DNA of 64,000 nucleotides. Source: Conchocele bisecta (taxonomy: Eukaryota; Mollusca; Bivalvia; Lucinida; Thyasiridae). The position numbers and the translations under genes were made by a program. The notes beneath the pieces are model-generated. The model ran no database searches and had not been told where the DNA came from. It saw only the letters and a list, made by a program, of their open reading frames with translations. Of the stretch, positions 12,801-19,919 are shown piece by piece (positions within the stretch are counted from its first letter, which is position 1; each line of letters starts with the position of its first letter). The stretch is taken from assembly GCA_029237695.1 (NCBI GenBank), contig CM055266.1:11549805-11613804 (forward strand), read 5' to 3'.

Positions 12801-12835
12801 ACCGGCGACACATGCGTGTACATGACGAGTTGTAA
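612..12835 (+). CDS. JmjC/cupin-8 domain protein with C-terminal HDEL, 3' part (5 exons)
   Basis: This is a spliced gene with exons 612-803, 5397-5529, 7595-7827, 10211-10333 and 12671-12835. Phases agree at every junction (0, 1, 0, 0) and the total is 846 nt including TAA. The N-terminal part lies upstream of the window. In order, the protein shows the JmjC core (GGT-x-S and the HSH motif at 702-710, then VLHGRKDFILID), the C-terminal strands with VPAGYLHHVRS, a Lys/Arg-rich linker, two EF-hand-like helix pairs whose loops lack most acidic calcium ligands, and a terminal HDEL. Family knowledge says JmjC enzymes are Fe(II)/2-oxoglutarate oxygenases that hydroxylate or demethylate protein side chains. 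HDEL is a KDEL-type ER retrieval signal, so I infer an ER-lumen protein. The expected iron-ligand Asp is His here, so activity is uncertain. The exact orthologue is not recognised. Confidence 0.85.
1230..1990. repeat. Degenerate tandem duplication in intron 1
   Basis: Two related stretches near 1436-1565 and 1812-1940 share an order of phrases: a TGTCT(A/G)CAG, a GATGCAATGTTAAAA-like run, CCCCACCCAC, and CATGTAAT. The spacing is about 380 bp. A weaker third start is visible near 1310 (CCCCACCTACTGAATTT). Otherwise intron 1 from 804 to 4360 is plain AT-rich sequence with a C-run near 1047 and a G-run near 4057; I see no gene in it. Confidence 0.55.
4364..4672. mobile_element. Palindromic MITE family A, copy 1
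   Basis: This element is about 309 bp. It begins CAGTAGCCGATTTCACC and ends GAAATAGGCTACTG. Its inverted ends contain paired AAGTATACTTT blocks separated by CTAGC. The centre is a long perfect-looking palindrome around CACAGCCA/TGGCTGT. There is no coding capacity. Related copies occur at seven further places in this window, which defines it as a family of non-autonomous fold-back elements. Confidence 0.85.
4890..5126. mobile_element. Palindromic MITE family B, copy 1
   Basis: The left end is GGGCCCGTTTCACTAAACTTCG and the right end is its inverted version (CAGTGAAACGGTCCCC). The inner part carries TAAAATGTT(C/G)G blocks. The middle is a palindrome, GCATAGGCTGCATATGCAGC, inside ATTTACATTTATT arms. 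It is the first of seven copies of a 220-240 bp fold-back family in this window. Confidence 0.85.
5397..5529 (+). CDS. JmjC gene exon 2
   Basis: The exon is 133 nt: 44 codons plus one base, from phase 0 to phase 1. The acceptor is TTCCCTATTCCAG and the donor is GCAG|GTGGGT. It encodes FPNSGAGYSPLDMDM, then VFKQPKIAKTPW, then NSDCIFVPA, which fits the JmjC segment between the first iron-binding strand and the strand bearing the last His. The split codon is completed to Gly by the next exon. Its last about 40 nt are duplicated at 6010-6058. Confidence 0.88.
5675..6009. mobile_element. Palindromic MITE family A, copy 2 (degenerate)
   Basis: The left end GAGCCGATATCACCAAAATTGC and right end GTGAAATCGGCTACTG match family A ends. 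The central palindrome is weaker and the paired AAGTATACTT blocks have drifted. It separates exon 2 and its donor-proximal intron from the duplicated exon fragment at 6010. Confidence 0.75.
6010..6058 (+). pseudogene. Duplicated fragment of JmjC exon 2 and its donor
   Basis: The segment reads like 5488-5539: TCCACTC-ACGAAT, then GTATTTTTGTCCCC, then GCATGTGGGTACTA. The original splice junction GCAG|GTGGG has become GCATGTGGG, so the donor AG/GT context is broken. It is too short to encode anything and marks a local duplication within the intron. Confidence 0.7.
6060..7085. repeat. 63-bp minisatellite, about 16 units
   Basis: Tandem 63-bp units are built on GATTTAGAGTCCATG, TTTATGAGGGAGTTAG and CCATTATCCCACTGACTCC. 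One unit near 6676 is truncated and several later units lose one G of GAGGGAG, so their length is 62. Because 63 is divisible by 3 and the unit lacks stops in one frame per strand, long artificial ORFs arise on both strands. The unit resembles the intron sequence just after the exon 2 donor (5582-5620: AGGGAGTTAGCCCCATT, CCACTGAG), so the array probably grew from it. Confidence 0.9.
7319..7506. repeat. 94-bp direct tandem duplication
   Basis: Two nearly identical 94-bp copies start at 7319 and 7413. Each begins GAGCAAAAACACCATTTTC and contains GGCATGTTGTGACCATTGG. Diverged reverse-complement relatives appear near 9040-9120 and 43105-43165 (GGAATG then TATGTTAATTTT), so this is part of a dispersed repeat. 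Confidence 0.8.
7595..7827 (+). CDS. JmjC gene exon 3 (third iron ligand and basic linker)
   Basis: The exon is 233 nt: two bases completing a Gly codon, then 77 codons ending in phase 0. The acceptor is CATATTTCCAG and the donor AGG|GTAAGA. It encodes GYLHHVRSYGRGISYTIQF, which matches the WWHHIES-type segment of FIH with the last iron-ligand His at 7603-7605. A Lys/Arg/Glu-rich stretch (DRKERKSRKDRKNKKAKEA) follows, then YLSDVDFVWRYNKGER. The basic stretch is low complexity and probably disordered. Confidence 0.88.
7847..8088. mobile_element. Palindromic MITE family B, copy 2
   Basis: The ends are GGGGGCCGTGTCACTACAC and GTTTGGTGAACGGCCCCC. The central palindrome is AGCATAGGCTGCATATGCAG. 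It sits only about 20 nt downstream of the exon 3 donor, in intron 3. Confidence 0.85.
8435..8933. mobile_element. piggyBac-like MITE with TTAA flanks
   Basis: Terminal inverted repeats of about 25 bp (AGGTACATGCCCACTCAG left, CTGAGTGGGCATGTAACT right) are each bordered by TTAA (8435-8438 and 8930-8933). TTAA target duplication with short TIRs is the piggyBac signature. The ~490-bp interior is AT-rich and non-coding, so the element would depend on a transposase elsewhere. Confidence 0.7.
9170..9680. repeat. Diverged satellite-like tandem repeat in intron 3
   Basis: About three units of 150-190 bp recur with GGAAATAGAAGTTATAAC, TCTGATGTTAAGTTTTGTAAA, GACCTTGACCTT and GGTCGTGGATTTG. They resemble, in reverse complement, the array at 62560-64000 (TCGTCCCGCC, AAGGTCACAGACTTGG). 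They are probably fragments of the same superfamily. A GGGGGG run follows near 9733-9760. Confidence 0.65.
10030..10184. repeat. Long hairpin just upstream of exon 4
   Basis: The left arm starts GGAATGAATGGCCTTTTTG and includes AAAGTCGCGGGAATACTGG. The right arm is its close reverse complement, ending GGCCATTCATTCC. The loop is near GGCCTTCCGGCC at about 10100-10112. It could be a small fold-back element and lies within 30 nt of the exon 4 acceptor. Confidence 0.85.
10211..10333 (+). CDS. JmjC gene exon 4 (first EF-hand-like segment)
   Basis: The exon is 41 codons, phase 0 to 0. The acceptor is TTATCCACAG and the donor TTG|GTAATT. It encodes a leucine-rich helix (LQNLLLLLLK), a loop TGDKLHLEQF and a second helix GHFYEDAMKL. 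The helix-loop-helix spacing and the terminal LEQF resemble an EF-hand, but the first and third acidic ligands are absent, so calcium binding is doubtful. Confidence 0.85.
10500..10960. repeat. Two related fold-back repeats
   Basis: Around 10585-10740 and 10800-10945, GTGAAAAATATT(T/C)AC, GACGTCGAAAGATGAC and CATTTGCT phrases are followed by inverted counterparts (GTCATCTTTCG, ACAGAAA). Similar text occurs at 15300-15470 and in the spacers between the Helitron-like elements (27972-28292, 30015-30331, 30856-31176), so these belong to one dispersed family. Confidence 0.6.
11113..11390. repeat. GATCAG-rich dispersed repeat with inverted ends
   Basis: GCGAATAGTGCAGACCCAGATCAGACTG-like text on the left pairs with CAGATCCTGATCAGCC and CATCTACACTGTTTGCCATTCC on the right. 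Fragments of the same family are visible near 15195-15270, 43195-43225, 44505-44585, 48735-49035 and 59990-60050. Such repeats are frequent in bivalve genomes. Confidence 0.65.
11546..12635. mobile_element. Fold-back element family C cluster with nested insertion
   Basis: The left end is ACTGTCCGTTTCACAAAACC and the right end is GGATTCGTGAACCAGACAGT. A second internal left-end fragment near 12344 (ATGCCCAAATTTTACGGC) suggests two diverged elements side by side. Element D (11804-12043) is inserted in the first. The cluster ends 35 nt before the exon 5 acceptor. Confidence 0.6.
11804..12043. mobile_element. Palindromic element D rich in GCGTGCGCAC motifs
   Basis: This is a 240-bp inverted repeat with ends CGGTGGCACAGAGGGGACAT and ATGTCCCCTCTGTGCCACCG. 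The interior is a chain of alternating purine-pyrimidine TATCGCGTGCGCAC and GCGTGCGCACGCGATA blocks. There is no coding capacity. The alternating CG/TG tracts could adopt Z-DNA. Confidence 0.85.
12671..12835 (+). CDS. JmjC gene last exon (second EF-hand-like segment, HDEL)
   Basis: The exon is 55 codons including TAA, in phase 0, with acceptor ATTTTCATTACAG. It encodes DPVKPPAEEAFYILTANKKQ, then LSRDQVLSLKPARLQNLCDI, then FNRRHMRVHDEL and the stop. The helix-loop-helix around EEAFYILTANKKQKQLSRDQ again looks EF-hand-like with poor calcium ligands. The last four codons (12821-12832) encode HDEL, a standard ER retrieval tetrapeptide. A possible poly(A) signal AATAAA lies at 13136-13141. Confidence 0.88.
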   Translation, partial: DPVKPPAEEAFYILTANKKQKQLSRDQVLSLKPARLQNLCDIFNRRHMRVHDEL

Positions 12836-12853
12836 ATGCTGATAAATATTATA

Positions 12854-13067
12854 CAGTGGAACCTCTCTAAACCGGACACCCTGGGAGGTTCCCAGGGTGT
12901 CCAATTTAGAGATGTTCCACTGTAAATCGGACTATGACTACACCAAGGTATGCGGCTGTGCTGTGCGAACTTGAACAGGCATTATCATCATAAATATACA
13001 CCAATGAAACCTATGACATTAAAAATACATAGCCTGCCTGCGTGTCCGGTTTAGAGAGATTCTACTG
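12854..13067. mobile_element. pogo/Tigger-like MITE in the JmjC 3' UTR
   Basis: The left TIR CAGTGGAACCTCTCTAAACC and right TIR GGTTTAGAGAGATTCTACTG face each other about 214 bp apart. The first 70 bp also contain an internal hairpin (CACCCTGGGAGG/CCCAGGGTG). TIRs of this form are typical of pogo-type mariner relatives. A TA precedes the left end; a matching right TA is not obvious. Confidence 0.7.
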
Positions 13068-13135
13068 CAAGTGGGTTGGTGTGCTGGTGGATATAATTGT
13101 ATGTAAAAGGCACCCACATTTCTTGGAGAAGTTCA

Positions 13136-13141
13136 AATAAA
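13136..13141 (+). promoter_or_regulatory. Candidate poly(A) signal of the JmjC gene
   Basis: AATAAA lies about 300 nt after the TAA. This would place the pogo-like MITE inside the 3' UTR. It is a weak inference from the hexamer alone; another AATAAA is near 13262. Confidence 0.35.
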
Positions 13142-13417
13142 TGAGCACTACATCTGATAAATACATGTATCTGTAGAAAGTGACTAAATATTGGCAGAAT
13201 CCATTCATGGACCTGAAGACATTTTTCACTGCTGTGCCTATTTGACCCCAATACACCAATTAATAAATTATGAATAAATGATCCACGTTGCAAGTGAAGT
13301 CACATCATCACATGAAAACCTCGTTATTCCGTGCTGTAACCCATTTCACAAATGTGATGTCACACGTGTAGCAACACCTGGAGCGAATTTGATTGGCTGG
13401 CCGCATCACCCAAACTA

Positions 13418-13868
13418 CTTTCTGTTTCACGAAACCTGCCCAAATTTTACGGCCATATAAACAATGCAAAAACAGTATTTTTTTGGGATAAAATAAATAC
13501 TAATAATACAATTTAGGAATGAACCTTCTTTTTATTTCGTGAAAATTGGGAGGAGTCAGAAAACGAAAGATTTTGGAAATTGACTCCGAAACCTGGCTAG
13601 ATAGCTTGGAAATGATCTAACTAAGAAAACGAAAGTTAAATTTTGAAAATCGGTCGAGTATTTCTGAAATTCAAAAAATTTCCCACGTTAAATTTAACAT
13701 GGGGAAATTGTTTTTTCGTAATAAATTCAATATTTGACCAAATTTAATGAAATAAAAAGAAGGCTCATTCTTAAATTTTCCTTTAATTTAATATTATCGA
13801 ACAAAATAATGTTTTTGAATTGTTTATGTAGCCGTAAAATTTGGGCAGGTTTCGTGAAACAGACAGTA
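13418..13868. mobile_element. Fold-back element family C, copy 2
   Basis: This is a 450-bp inverted repeat. The left end is TCTGTTTCACGAAACCTGCC and the right end GGCAGGTTTCGTGAAACAGA. The inner arms carry CAAATTTTACGGCCATATAAAC on the left and the mirror image on the right. The centre has short mirror motifs around AACATGGGGAAATTG. Non-coding. Confidence 0.85.
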
Positions 13869-14235
13869 TGTATTCGTATTTTGCGCCAACGTTATGTCAA
13901 ATGAATAAAATGAAAATGTTCCAACTGACGTCCGTAATGGCGTGACAAAGCAATTATGTTTTGATGTTGACGTTATCATGTTTGAAACATCATTAGAAGC
14001 GTCAGTGACTTAAAATTACTGAAATTGTTCGAATGTGCTCCCGTTTGGTATTTTGAAGTGTTTACGAAGAACAGAAACCTATTATATGCATATTTATAAT
14101 AATGGTCTTGCATGGATTAAAACTATTTTTCTCTGTGGATATTTTTAATACGAAATAGATACGAAAATAGTCAATGGCGTCTTCTCACTGAAACATATCT
14201 CCGCGTTGGCTGAACTTTGGAGGGTGAAGTCATGT

Positions 14236-14364
14236 GATAAAACGAATCTCAAACTCGTTTCCATTTGATATGAGATTTATGAAACTCGTACGCCATTTTA
14301 TTCATAGACTGTGCGCGACTCGTTTCATAAATCTCATATCAAACGGGAACTCGTTTGAGATCCT
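14236..14364. repeat. Hairpin element
   Basis: The left arm AATCTCAAACTCGTTTCCAT, then GATATGAGATTTATGAAACTCG, is repeated as its reverse complement ending GAACTCGTTTGAGATCC. The loop is near 14290-14316. Between 13869 and 14235 I see only plain AT-rich sequence. Confidence 0.75.
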
Positions 14365-14470
14365 CTATTTATATATCATTTTGGGAACCTGTTGAACAAA
14401 TGAAAATAGGACATATGCAACAACTGTCGAGTCGTAACATTTTGCTCATCCCCATAATTAGAATACAATG

Positions 14471-15165
14471 TCCAGGGCTCCAGATAAGTTGTGTGTCAAA
14501 AGAGTATTAAACCCCAGCTTTCAAATTCAATGCATATTTCACTTTTAAACATGTATTATTGATTTTCTTTCTTATTAAATAGGGAACAAATGATAAAAAA
14601 TGAAACAAATTTAAAAAATCACTTATTTGAGCTGCAAACGCCGTTTGCTTTTTGCAGCTCTACTAAGTAAATTGTTAACTTTATTACATAATTTTCACTA
14701 CTCAATTTCAAAATCAATGCGTATTTTCCCATTGCTGTGAGTATTTTGTACTCCCACTTTTGATAATCAATGCGTATTCTGCTAAAATTATTGCGTAAAA
14801 TACGCCAATACGCACCTTATCTGTAGCCTATTTCATCAACATTGCAAAGTATACTTTACTAGCAAAGTATACTTTGAGGGAGTAATCATTTATTTTTCCT
14901 GAAATGCATTATTTCATATTGAACTAACAAATGCATATATTTCATGATTAAAAGTATGCAGAATTATTATACTGAATTTATTACATTATCACAGCCAAAT
15001 TGGCTGTGATAATGTAATAAATTCAGTATAATAAAAATTAATAAATTTATCATAAATATTAAAATTTCTCCCTCAAAGTATACTTTGCAATGTTGATGAA
15101 ATAGGCTACAGATAAGGTGCGTATGTGAAATTGGCATCTTATCTGGAGCCCTGCAATGTCATCAT
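14471..15165. mobile_element. Inverted-repeat element carrying MITE A copy 3
   Basis: The outer ends GGGCTCCAGATAAG (14474) and CTTATCTGGAGCCC (about 15137-15150) are inverted. Internal phrases such as AATGCGTATT and ATACGCACCTTATCTG recur inverted as CAGATAAGGTGCGTAT. A related element with the same ends sits at 33178-33520. MITE A is nested at 14821-15111. Confidence 0.6.
14821..15111. mobile_element. Palindromic MITE family A, copy 3
   Basis: The ends are CTGTAGCCTATTTCATCAAC and GTTGATGAAATAGGCTACAG. The centre ATTATCACAGCCAAATTGGC with its mirror makes an almost perfect hairpin. This is one of the best-preserved copies. Confidence 0.88.
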
Positions 15166-15482
15166 GTTGCTGACTGCTGTAATGTTACTTCAGGACAGCG
15201 TCGCGAACAGCATAGTCCCTGATCAGACTGCAGATGTGCAGGTTTATCTGGAACGCTGGTTGCAAACGTTGTAAGGTACCTTTCTCAGCCAGCAGACCCA
15301 TTTGAGACACGCCATGCGATTTTGTAACTTCGGACATCTGCGTAATTTCATTAAATACATTTACAAAATTCGGACATCTGCATTATTTCATTACCGTAAA
15401 TACGTTTACAAAATTTACAATATTTCCATAAATGGTGTCAAAAGTTAACAAAATTTTCAGAATAATTATATTCCGCATGTAC

Positions 15483-15609
15483 AACAAGAGCTGTAGGAGA
15501 ACAGCATAGCTCGACTACGATGGTTGTCGATGTACACATAACTTGACAAACAATGTGGCTGCGGCCTGCATAAAAAGCTTAACCAAGGTTGACTAAAAAC
15601 CTTAACCAG
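15483..15609 (+). mobile_element. Left end of Helitron-like element 1, split by the LTR element
   Basis: It starts AACAAGAGCTGTAGGAG and runs through AGCATAGCTCGACTAC and GATGTACACATAACTTGAC to CCTTAACCA, where the LTR retrotransposon begins. The same order occurs uninterrupted at 28293, 30332 and 31177. The remainder of this element resumes at 27457. Confidence 0.75.
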
Positions 15610-16290
15610 TGGCAGTGGAGTTTGTGGAAAATAAAATGTACCCATTACGTGTTTGTTTTGCACCCCCACTCCTTGGCCACTGTCCATCCATCCATCCACC
15701 CACTCTTGTATAGCGTTCGTACCTAGTTCATCTCGTCCACGGGTAGTTGTTGTTAGGCATCACGTGACTAACAAATGCACGAGCATGCGCGCGCGTTGCG
15801 GTGGCGGGCTATCACTTCTCTAGAAGACGCCATTACATACACATCAGTTTTTCACATGTATTACTTTATTAAATATTCGTAAATTGTTTCATTTACAGGT
15901 AATATTAGGGTGGGGGTACCTTGTATTATACATGCTTTGCTTTGTCCCCTGTTAGGTATGCCATCTAAATTCCGATTTAGGTTGAATACATTTCAGGAGA
16001 TTCCGATTACTTCTTCCTTGACCTTTGTGCATTTCGCCGGTTGCCATTTCTATTGTTTGATGCCTTGGCCCACATGTCCACTTTTGTTATCTGCATATTA
16101 CTGAGATCACTTCTCTAGAAGACGCCATTACATACACATCAGTTTTTCACATGTATTACTTTATTAAATATTCGTAAATTGTTTCATTTACAGTTACTGT
16201 TTCGAGTCCCACCATATGTAGAACCGCCCCAAACATAGAACCCACATCTACCGGCCGTCCTTGCAAGGTCTAAGGACCAGTCCGGCCACA
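15610..16290 (+). repeat. 5' LTR
   Basis: It starts TGGCAGTGGAGTTTGTGG and ends CCAGTCCGGCCACA, and matches 26791-27456 apart from small indels. It contains AATAAAATGTACC, the tetranucleotide run CCATCCATCCATCC, a CpG-rich patch CATGCGCGCGCGTTGCG, and an 88-bp segment present twice (15811 and 16106). Confidence 0.9.
15811..16193 (+). repeat. Duplicated 88-bp block inside the LTR
   Basis: ATCACTTCTCTAGAAGACGC through TTGTTTCATTTACAG occurs at 15811-15898 and 16106-16193. Each copy ends in a pyrimidine-rich TTTCATTTACAG, which resembles a splice acceptor. The duplication is also in the 3' LTR, so it predates insertion. Confidence 0.85.
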
Positions 16291-16291
16291 A

Positions 16292-16309
16292 TGGCGCCCC
16301 AACAATGAA
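16292..16309 (+). promoter_or_regulatory. Candidate primer binding site
   Basis: TGGCGCCCCAACAATGAA begins one base after the LTR end. TGG pairing with the universal tRNA CCA end and the position right after the LTR are typical of a PBS. The tRNA species was not identified. Confidence 0.6.
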
Positions 16310-18518
16310 CTGTTTGGACCCCGGGCATCTACACTGCTGTGGCTATTTCGCTTTTCCGTGTCCTGGTGAACGACCCGTCACACCCTGATCTATATCATGG
16401 AACGTAACGTCTATATCGGACAAAGGCGGTGAAGACGGGATAGACCTCGAATTCTCAAATTCCCGGTAGTCGTACGCGTAAATACATATTCGGGTCGATA
16501 AATTCCGACAATAGACATTCCCGGGCCAACAATCAAGTCCGACCTACTGAACACACGTGTGTGATAAGTTTCCGCGGAAATAAAAATGAGCTCAAACATA
16601 TTCTGAAGTTGCGCGTTAGTTCGACGACGGACGAATGGTAATACTATCGCCATGTGTTCTTTGAAAATCATGAATATGTTCCGATTAAATTCGTTGGAAC
16701 TAGCTGCTGAACAGCGATTAACGTTGTATCTGGACCGTGTTGACATGACCTTGACTGACGTGAATATCTATTTATAGACATGAATCCTGTGTGTTTACAT
16801 ATTATGTGTAAACTATTTACATGCTGTATGTCATTGACCATGTACGTATGTTTTCTAAGTCCAGTGAGTACTGTTGATAGAGTTTCAGCCTCATAAAATC
16901 ATATGATATTCAGTTTGGACCGTTTTCAAGGGTGCCAGTGTCGTGTGTTCCAAATGTAAACAATGCTTTGATTTCACATCATACACATGTTGAAATGGTT
17001 GATGATTTGAATTGGCTATTTGAATAAGGCATTATTCACTGGATTGGAACATTTCATTGTATGGAAGTGACATTATATTTGTGATCGTGACACTTAGTGA
17101 CAATAGTTAGTGATAGACTTTGTGACAATAATTTGTAATAGTGACACTTAGTGATGGTGACAATTACATGTGCTAGGAATAAATTGACAAAACCAATTTT
17201 GGCATACACTTGCACTAACTTCACCAAACTTGGTACAGGGAGCACTGTAACTGCACGTAAAAAACCTCTAACAACATTATGGTAACTTTCATTGCAGAGT
17301 GTACCTGGTAGCAAGGTCCTAGTCCTAGACCCGTCCTAGCTAATCCTAGTCCCGCCATCCTAGTCCTTCATATCTGGTCTCATCCTACCTACCCAGAACC
17401 TACGGTAAACCATGGAAAACCCCAGCGACTAAAATTAAACAAAACGCGTTTAATTTATTAATTTTTTTACCCAGGAGCCGCTTGTTAAAAAACAACATTT
17501 CTACGGTGAAATTCACCATAGCAATGTTGTGAAAAAAAGGTGAAAATTCTGTGCGAGAAGCTCGGCATAGAATTTTGGGTATAATAATAATAATAATAAA
17601 AACAACAACAACAACAAACAAAAGTTTGTCGGATGACGTCAACATTTCTATGAAATCTGTACAGTTACATGATGGCATAGCAATCTTGATTTCGCTGTTT
17701 CCGGATTGGTAAAATAGAGGCAACTGTAGAATTACAGATTGGCAATTTTGGTGAAAAGTCAACATTTCTATGATATCTGTAGATATACATGATATCATAG
17801 CAATTTAGCAATCACAAAATATGCCTTAGATCCTTGGATATATTGCCCTGAAAGCAAATATCAACAGGACAATTGTGTTGTCATTACGGTTAAAGATTGT
17901 CTAGGCACTAAACTGCAAAATCAGGCTGGAGCACTGAATGGTGTAGGTTGATGGGCAGGGTACAATCTGTTGGTCAAAATATGGGGCACCATGATTGGAG
18001 CTGATAAAATTTAGTCCGGTCGCTAAATATAATATTTTGTGTTAGTGGGAAAATAAAAATCGGATCACTAAACTTCAAAATCAAATTTTAGTACAGGCGA
18101 TTGAAAACGTAAGTTAGGCAGCTAAAATTAAATTACTGTGGTAGATTGGAAACCAAATAGTCTGGTCACTGAGTTTCAGAATTCTGCAATTAGTAGTGAC
18201 TTTAATCTTAGGTAGGGAGACAAATCAATAATTTTGATTAGTGGAGAAGCTTGAAAAAAAAAAATAAATAAAAAATAAAAGTACTGATAACCGGTGCGAT
18301 TGGAAACATTGGTATAGAGGTATTGAACTGTTGGTACTGGTGTTTAATAGTTGGGTTATCATGTGCGGTTAGCCTCGAAACATAGCACGTTGATCGACAA
18401 GTCATTTGGAATGGGTCGATTATAGATTAGGTACGAATGACTTGTAACTCTGGTAGTTAATTCCGTTACTAAGGTGGTTGCTCATGACAACGGAATTGGG
18501 AATTTAGTCCAAGAGCTA

Positions 18519-18556
<38 letters not shown>

Positions 18557-19919
18557 TTTGGACTTAGTGCAGGAGCTAAGTTTCTAAATTTGAATTTTTC
18601 AGATTTTGAATTTGGACCTTTCGGCTTAGTATTGAAGCTAAACATGACTGATCAAGTTTAGTTAGTTTTTGTTGTATGTAGTCCAGGGGTTACATTGCTG
18701 AATTTGAAATCAACAAGGTTTGACAATTTATTGTGATTTAGTCCGGGAGCTACATTGAACAAAAACAACCATTGAACTCTTTTGACTGCTTTAGTCAAGG
18801 AGCACGGATGTTAAATTCTGAAGTAGCTCAATTAGATCTTAGTTGTTGGCTGTCAGGATAGGAGTTTGATAGGTTGATTTGTGATCCTCACTAACGGGAG
18901 AAAACATATTGTGGTCGTTAAATTCCACAATTTCTCCAGCGGTCTGTGAACATATTGTGGTCGTTACATTCCACAATAACGATTTGACTTGCAAGCACGA
19001 CGGCGTTATTGGATTAGTTCCGAAAGATCAAATTTCACAGATACCATAGTGCAGCAACTTTGTACCACAATATAGTGCAGTGGCGTGTGTACCATTGAGC
19101 ATCCGACTGGTACCTGGTGGGGTACCTAGGATAGTATATTGCGTACAACTGTACATCCGCCTAGTACCGGGTGATACATAGTCCGGCGGCTAATGGTGAA
19201 TAGTACAGTGTGTTAGGTAACATTGTATATCAACCATGGTACCATTGTGGGTACGTATTCTAGCAACTTGGTACCATAGTGGAGCTGTTTGTACAATAAT
19301 AGTACAGTTAGGGGTACTCTTACAAGCAATAATTTAGTTTGCAATTAATGAGCAAACTTGATGGGGCATAGTTGTTCGAGTTTCCCAGAGCGTTGTAAAT
19401 TGGAAAAGATGGCAAAACATTGGTCAACGGGAACTGATTAATTTGAGAGATGAATTTCTATGGTTGGCGAGGAGGAAGAGAGATGGATAAGAGAGACAGG
19501 TAGAATGGACAACTGAACAAAAAGAATGGACTGGGGAGTTTGAGGACATAGACAGTCGTCTTGAACAGTTACACCTGTCCAGTATAGATGATAGAGAAAG
19601 GAGGCGAATGAATAGAGAACAGGTTAAGACCCAAGAGACACAAACACAGAAAGATGTTCTTGAAAGTACGCCGACAACACAACAAGAAGAAAGACGGGAT
19701 AGAGAACGATGCAGGGTAGATTGGCATAGGTCATACAGAAATACGGGATAGCCTGGCCAGATACGGGTGGAATTGAACGGGAAATAAGTCGAAAAGGCAA
19801 GGTAAATCCCAAGAGGGACTCGCCAAGCTTATATCGCGACCCCGGTTTCTACACAGTCTACTCATACAGATACGCATCGTAGAAAATCTGTTAGTTTTTC
19901 TGATGATATAGATGATGAG
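16310..19919 (+). other. 3.6-kb leader of the LTR element, degenerate repeats
   Basis: No long sense ORF is present. Visible are (ATA)n and (ACA)n runs near 17580-17620, a poly(A) tract at 18524-18553, a recurring TTAGTCC-GGAGCTA-like phrase (18011, 18505, 18562, 18625, 18739, 18791), and a block of GTACCAT/GGTACC phrases at 19050-19310. From about 19490 the sequence reads as charged, Glu/Arg-rich coiled-coil codons with stops and shifts, apparently a decayed N-terminal extension of gag. Confidence 0.6.

Noticed and set aside
16411..16746. 111-codon minus-strand ORF in the LTR element leader
   Set aside because: Antisense to the element, no recognised domain, no start or promoter evidence.
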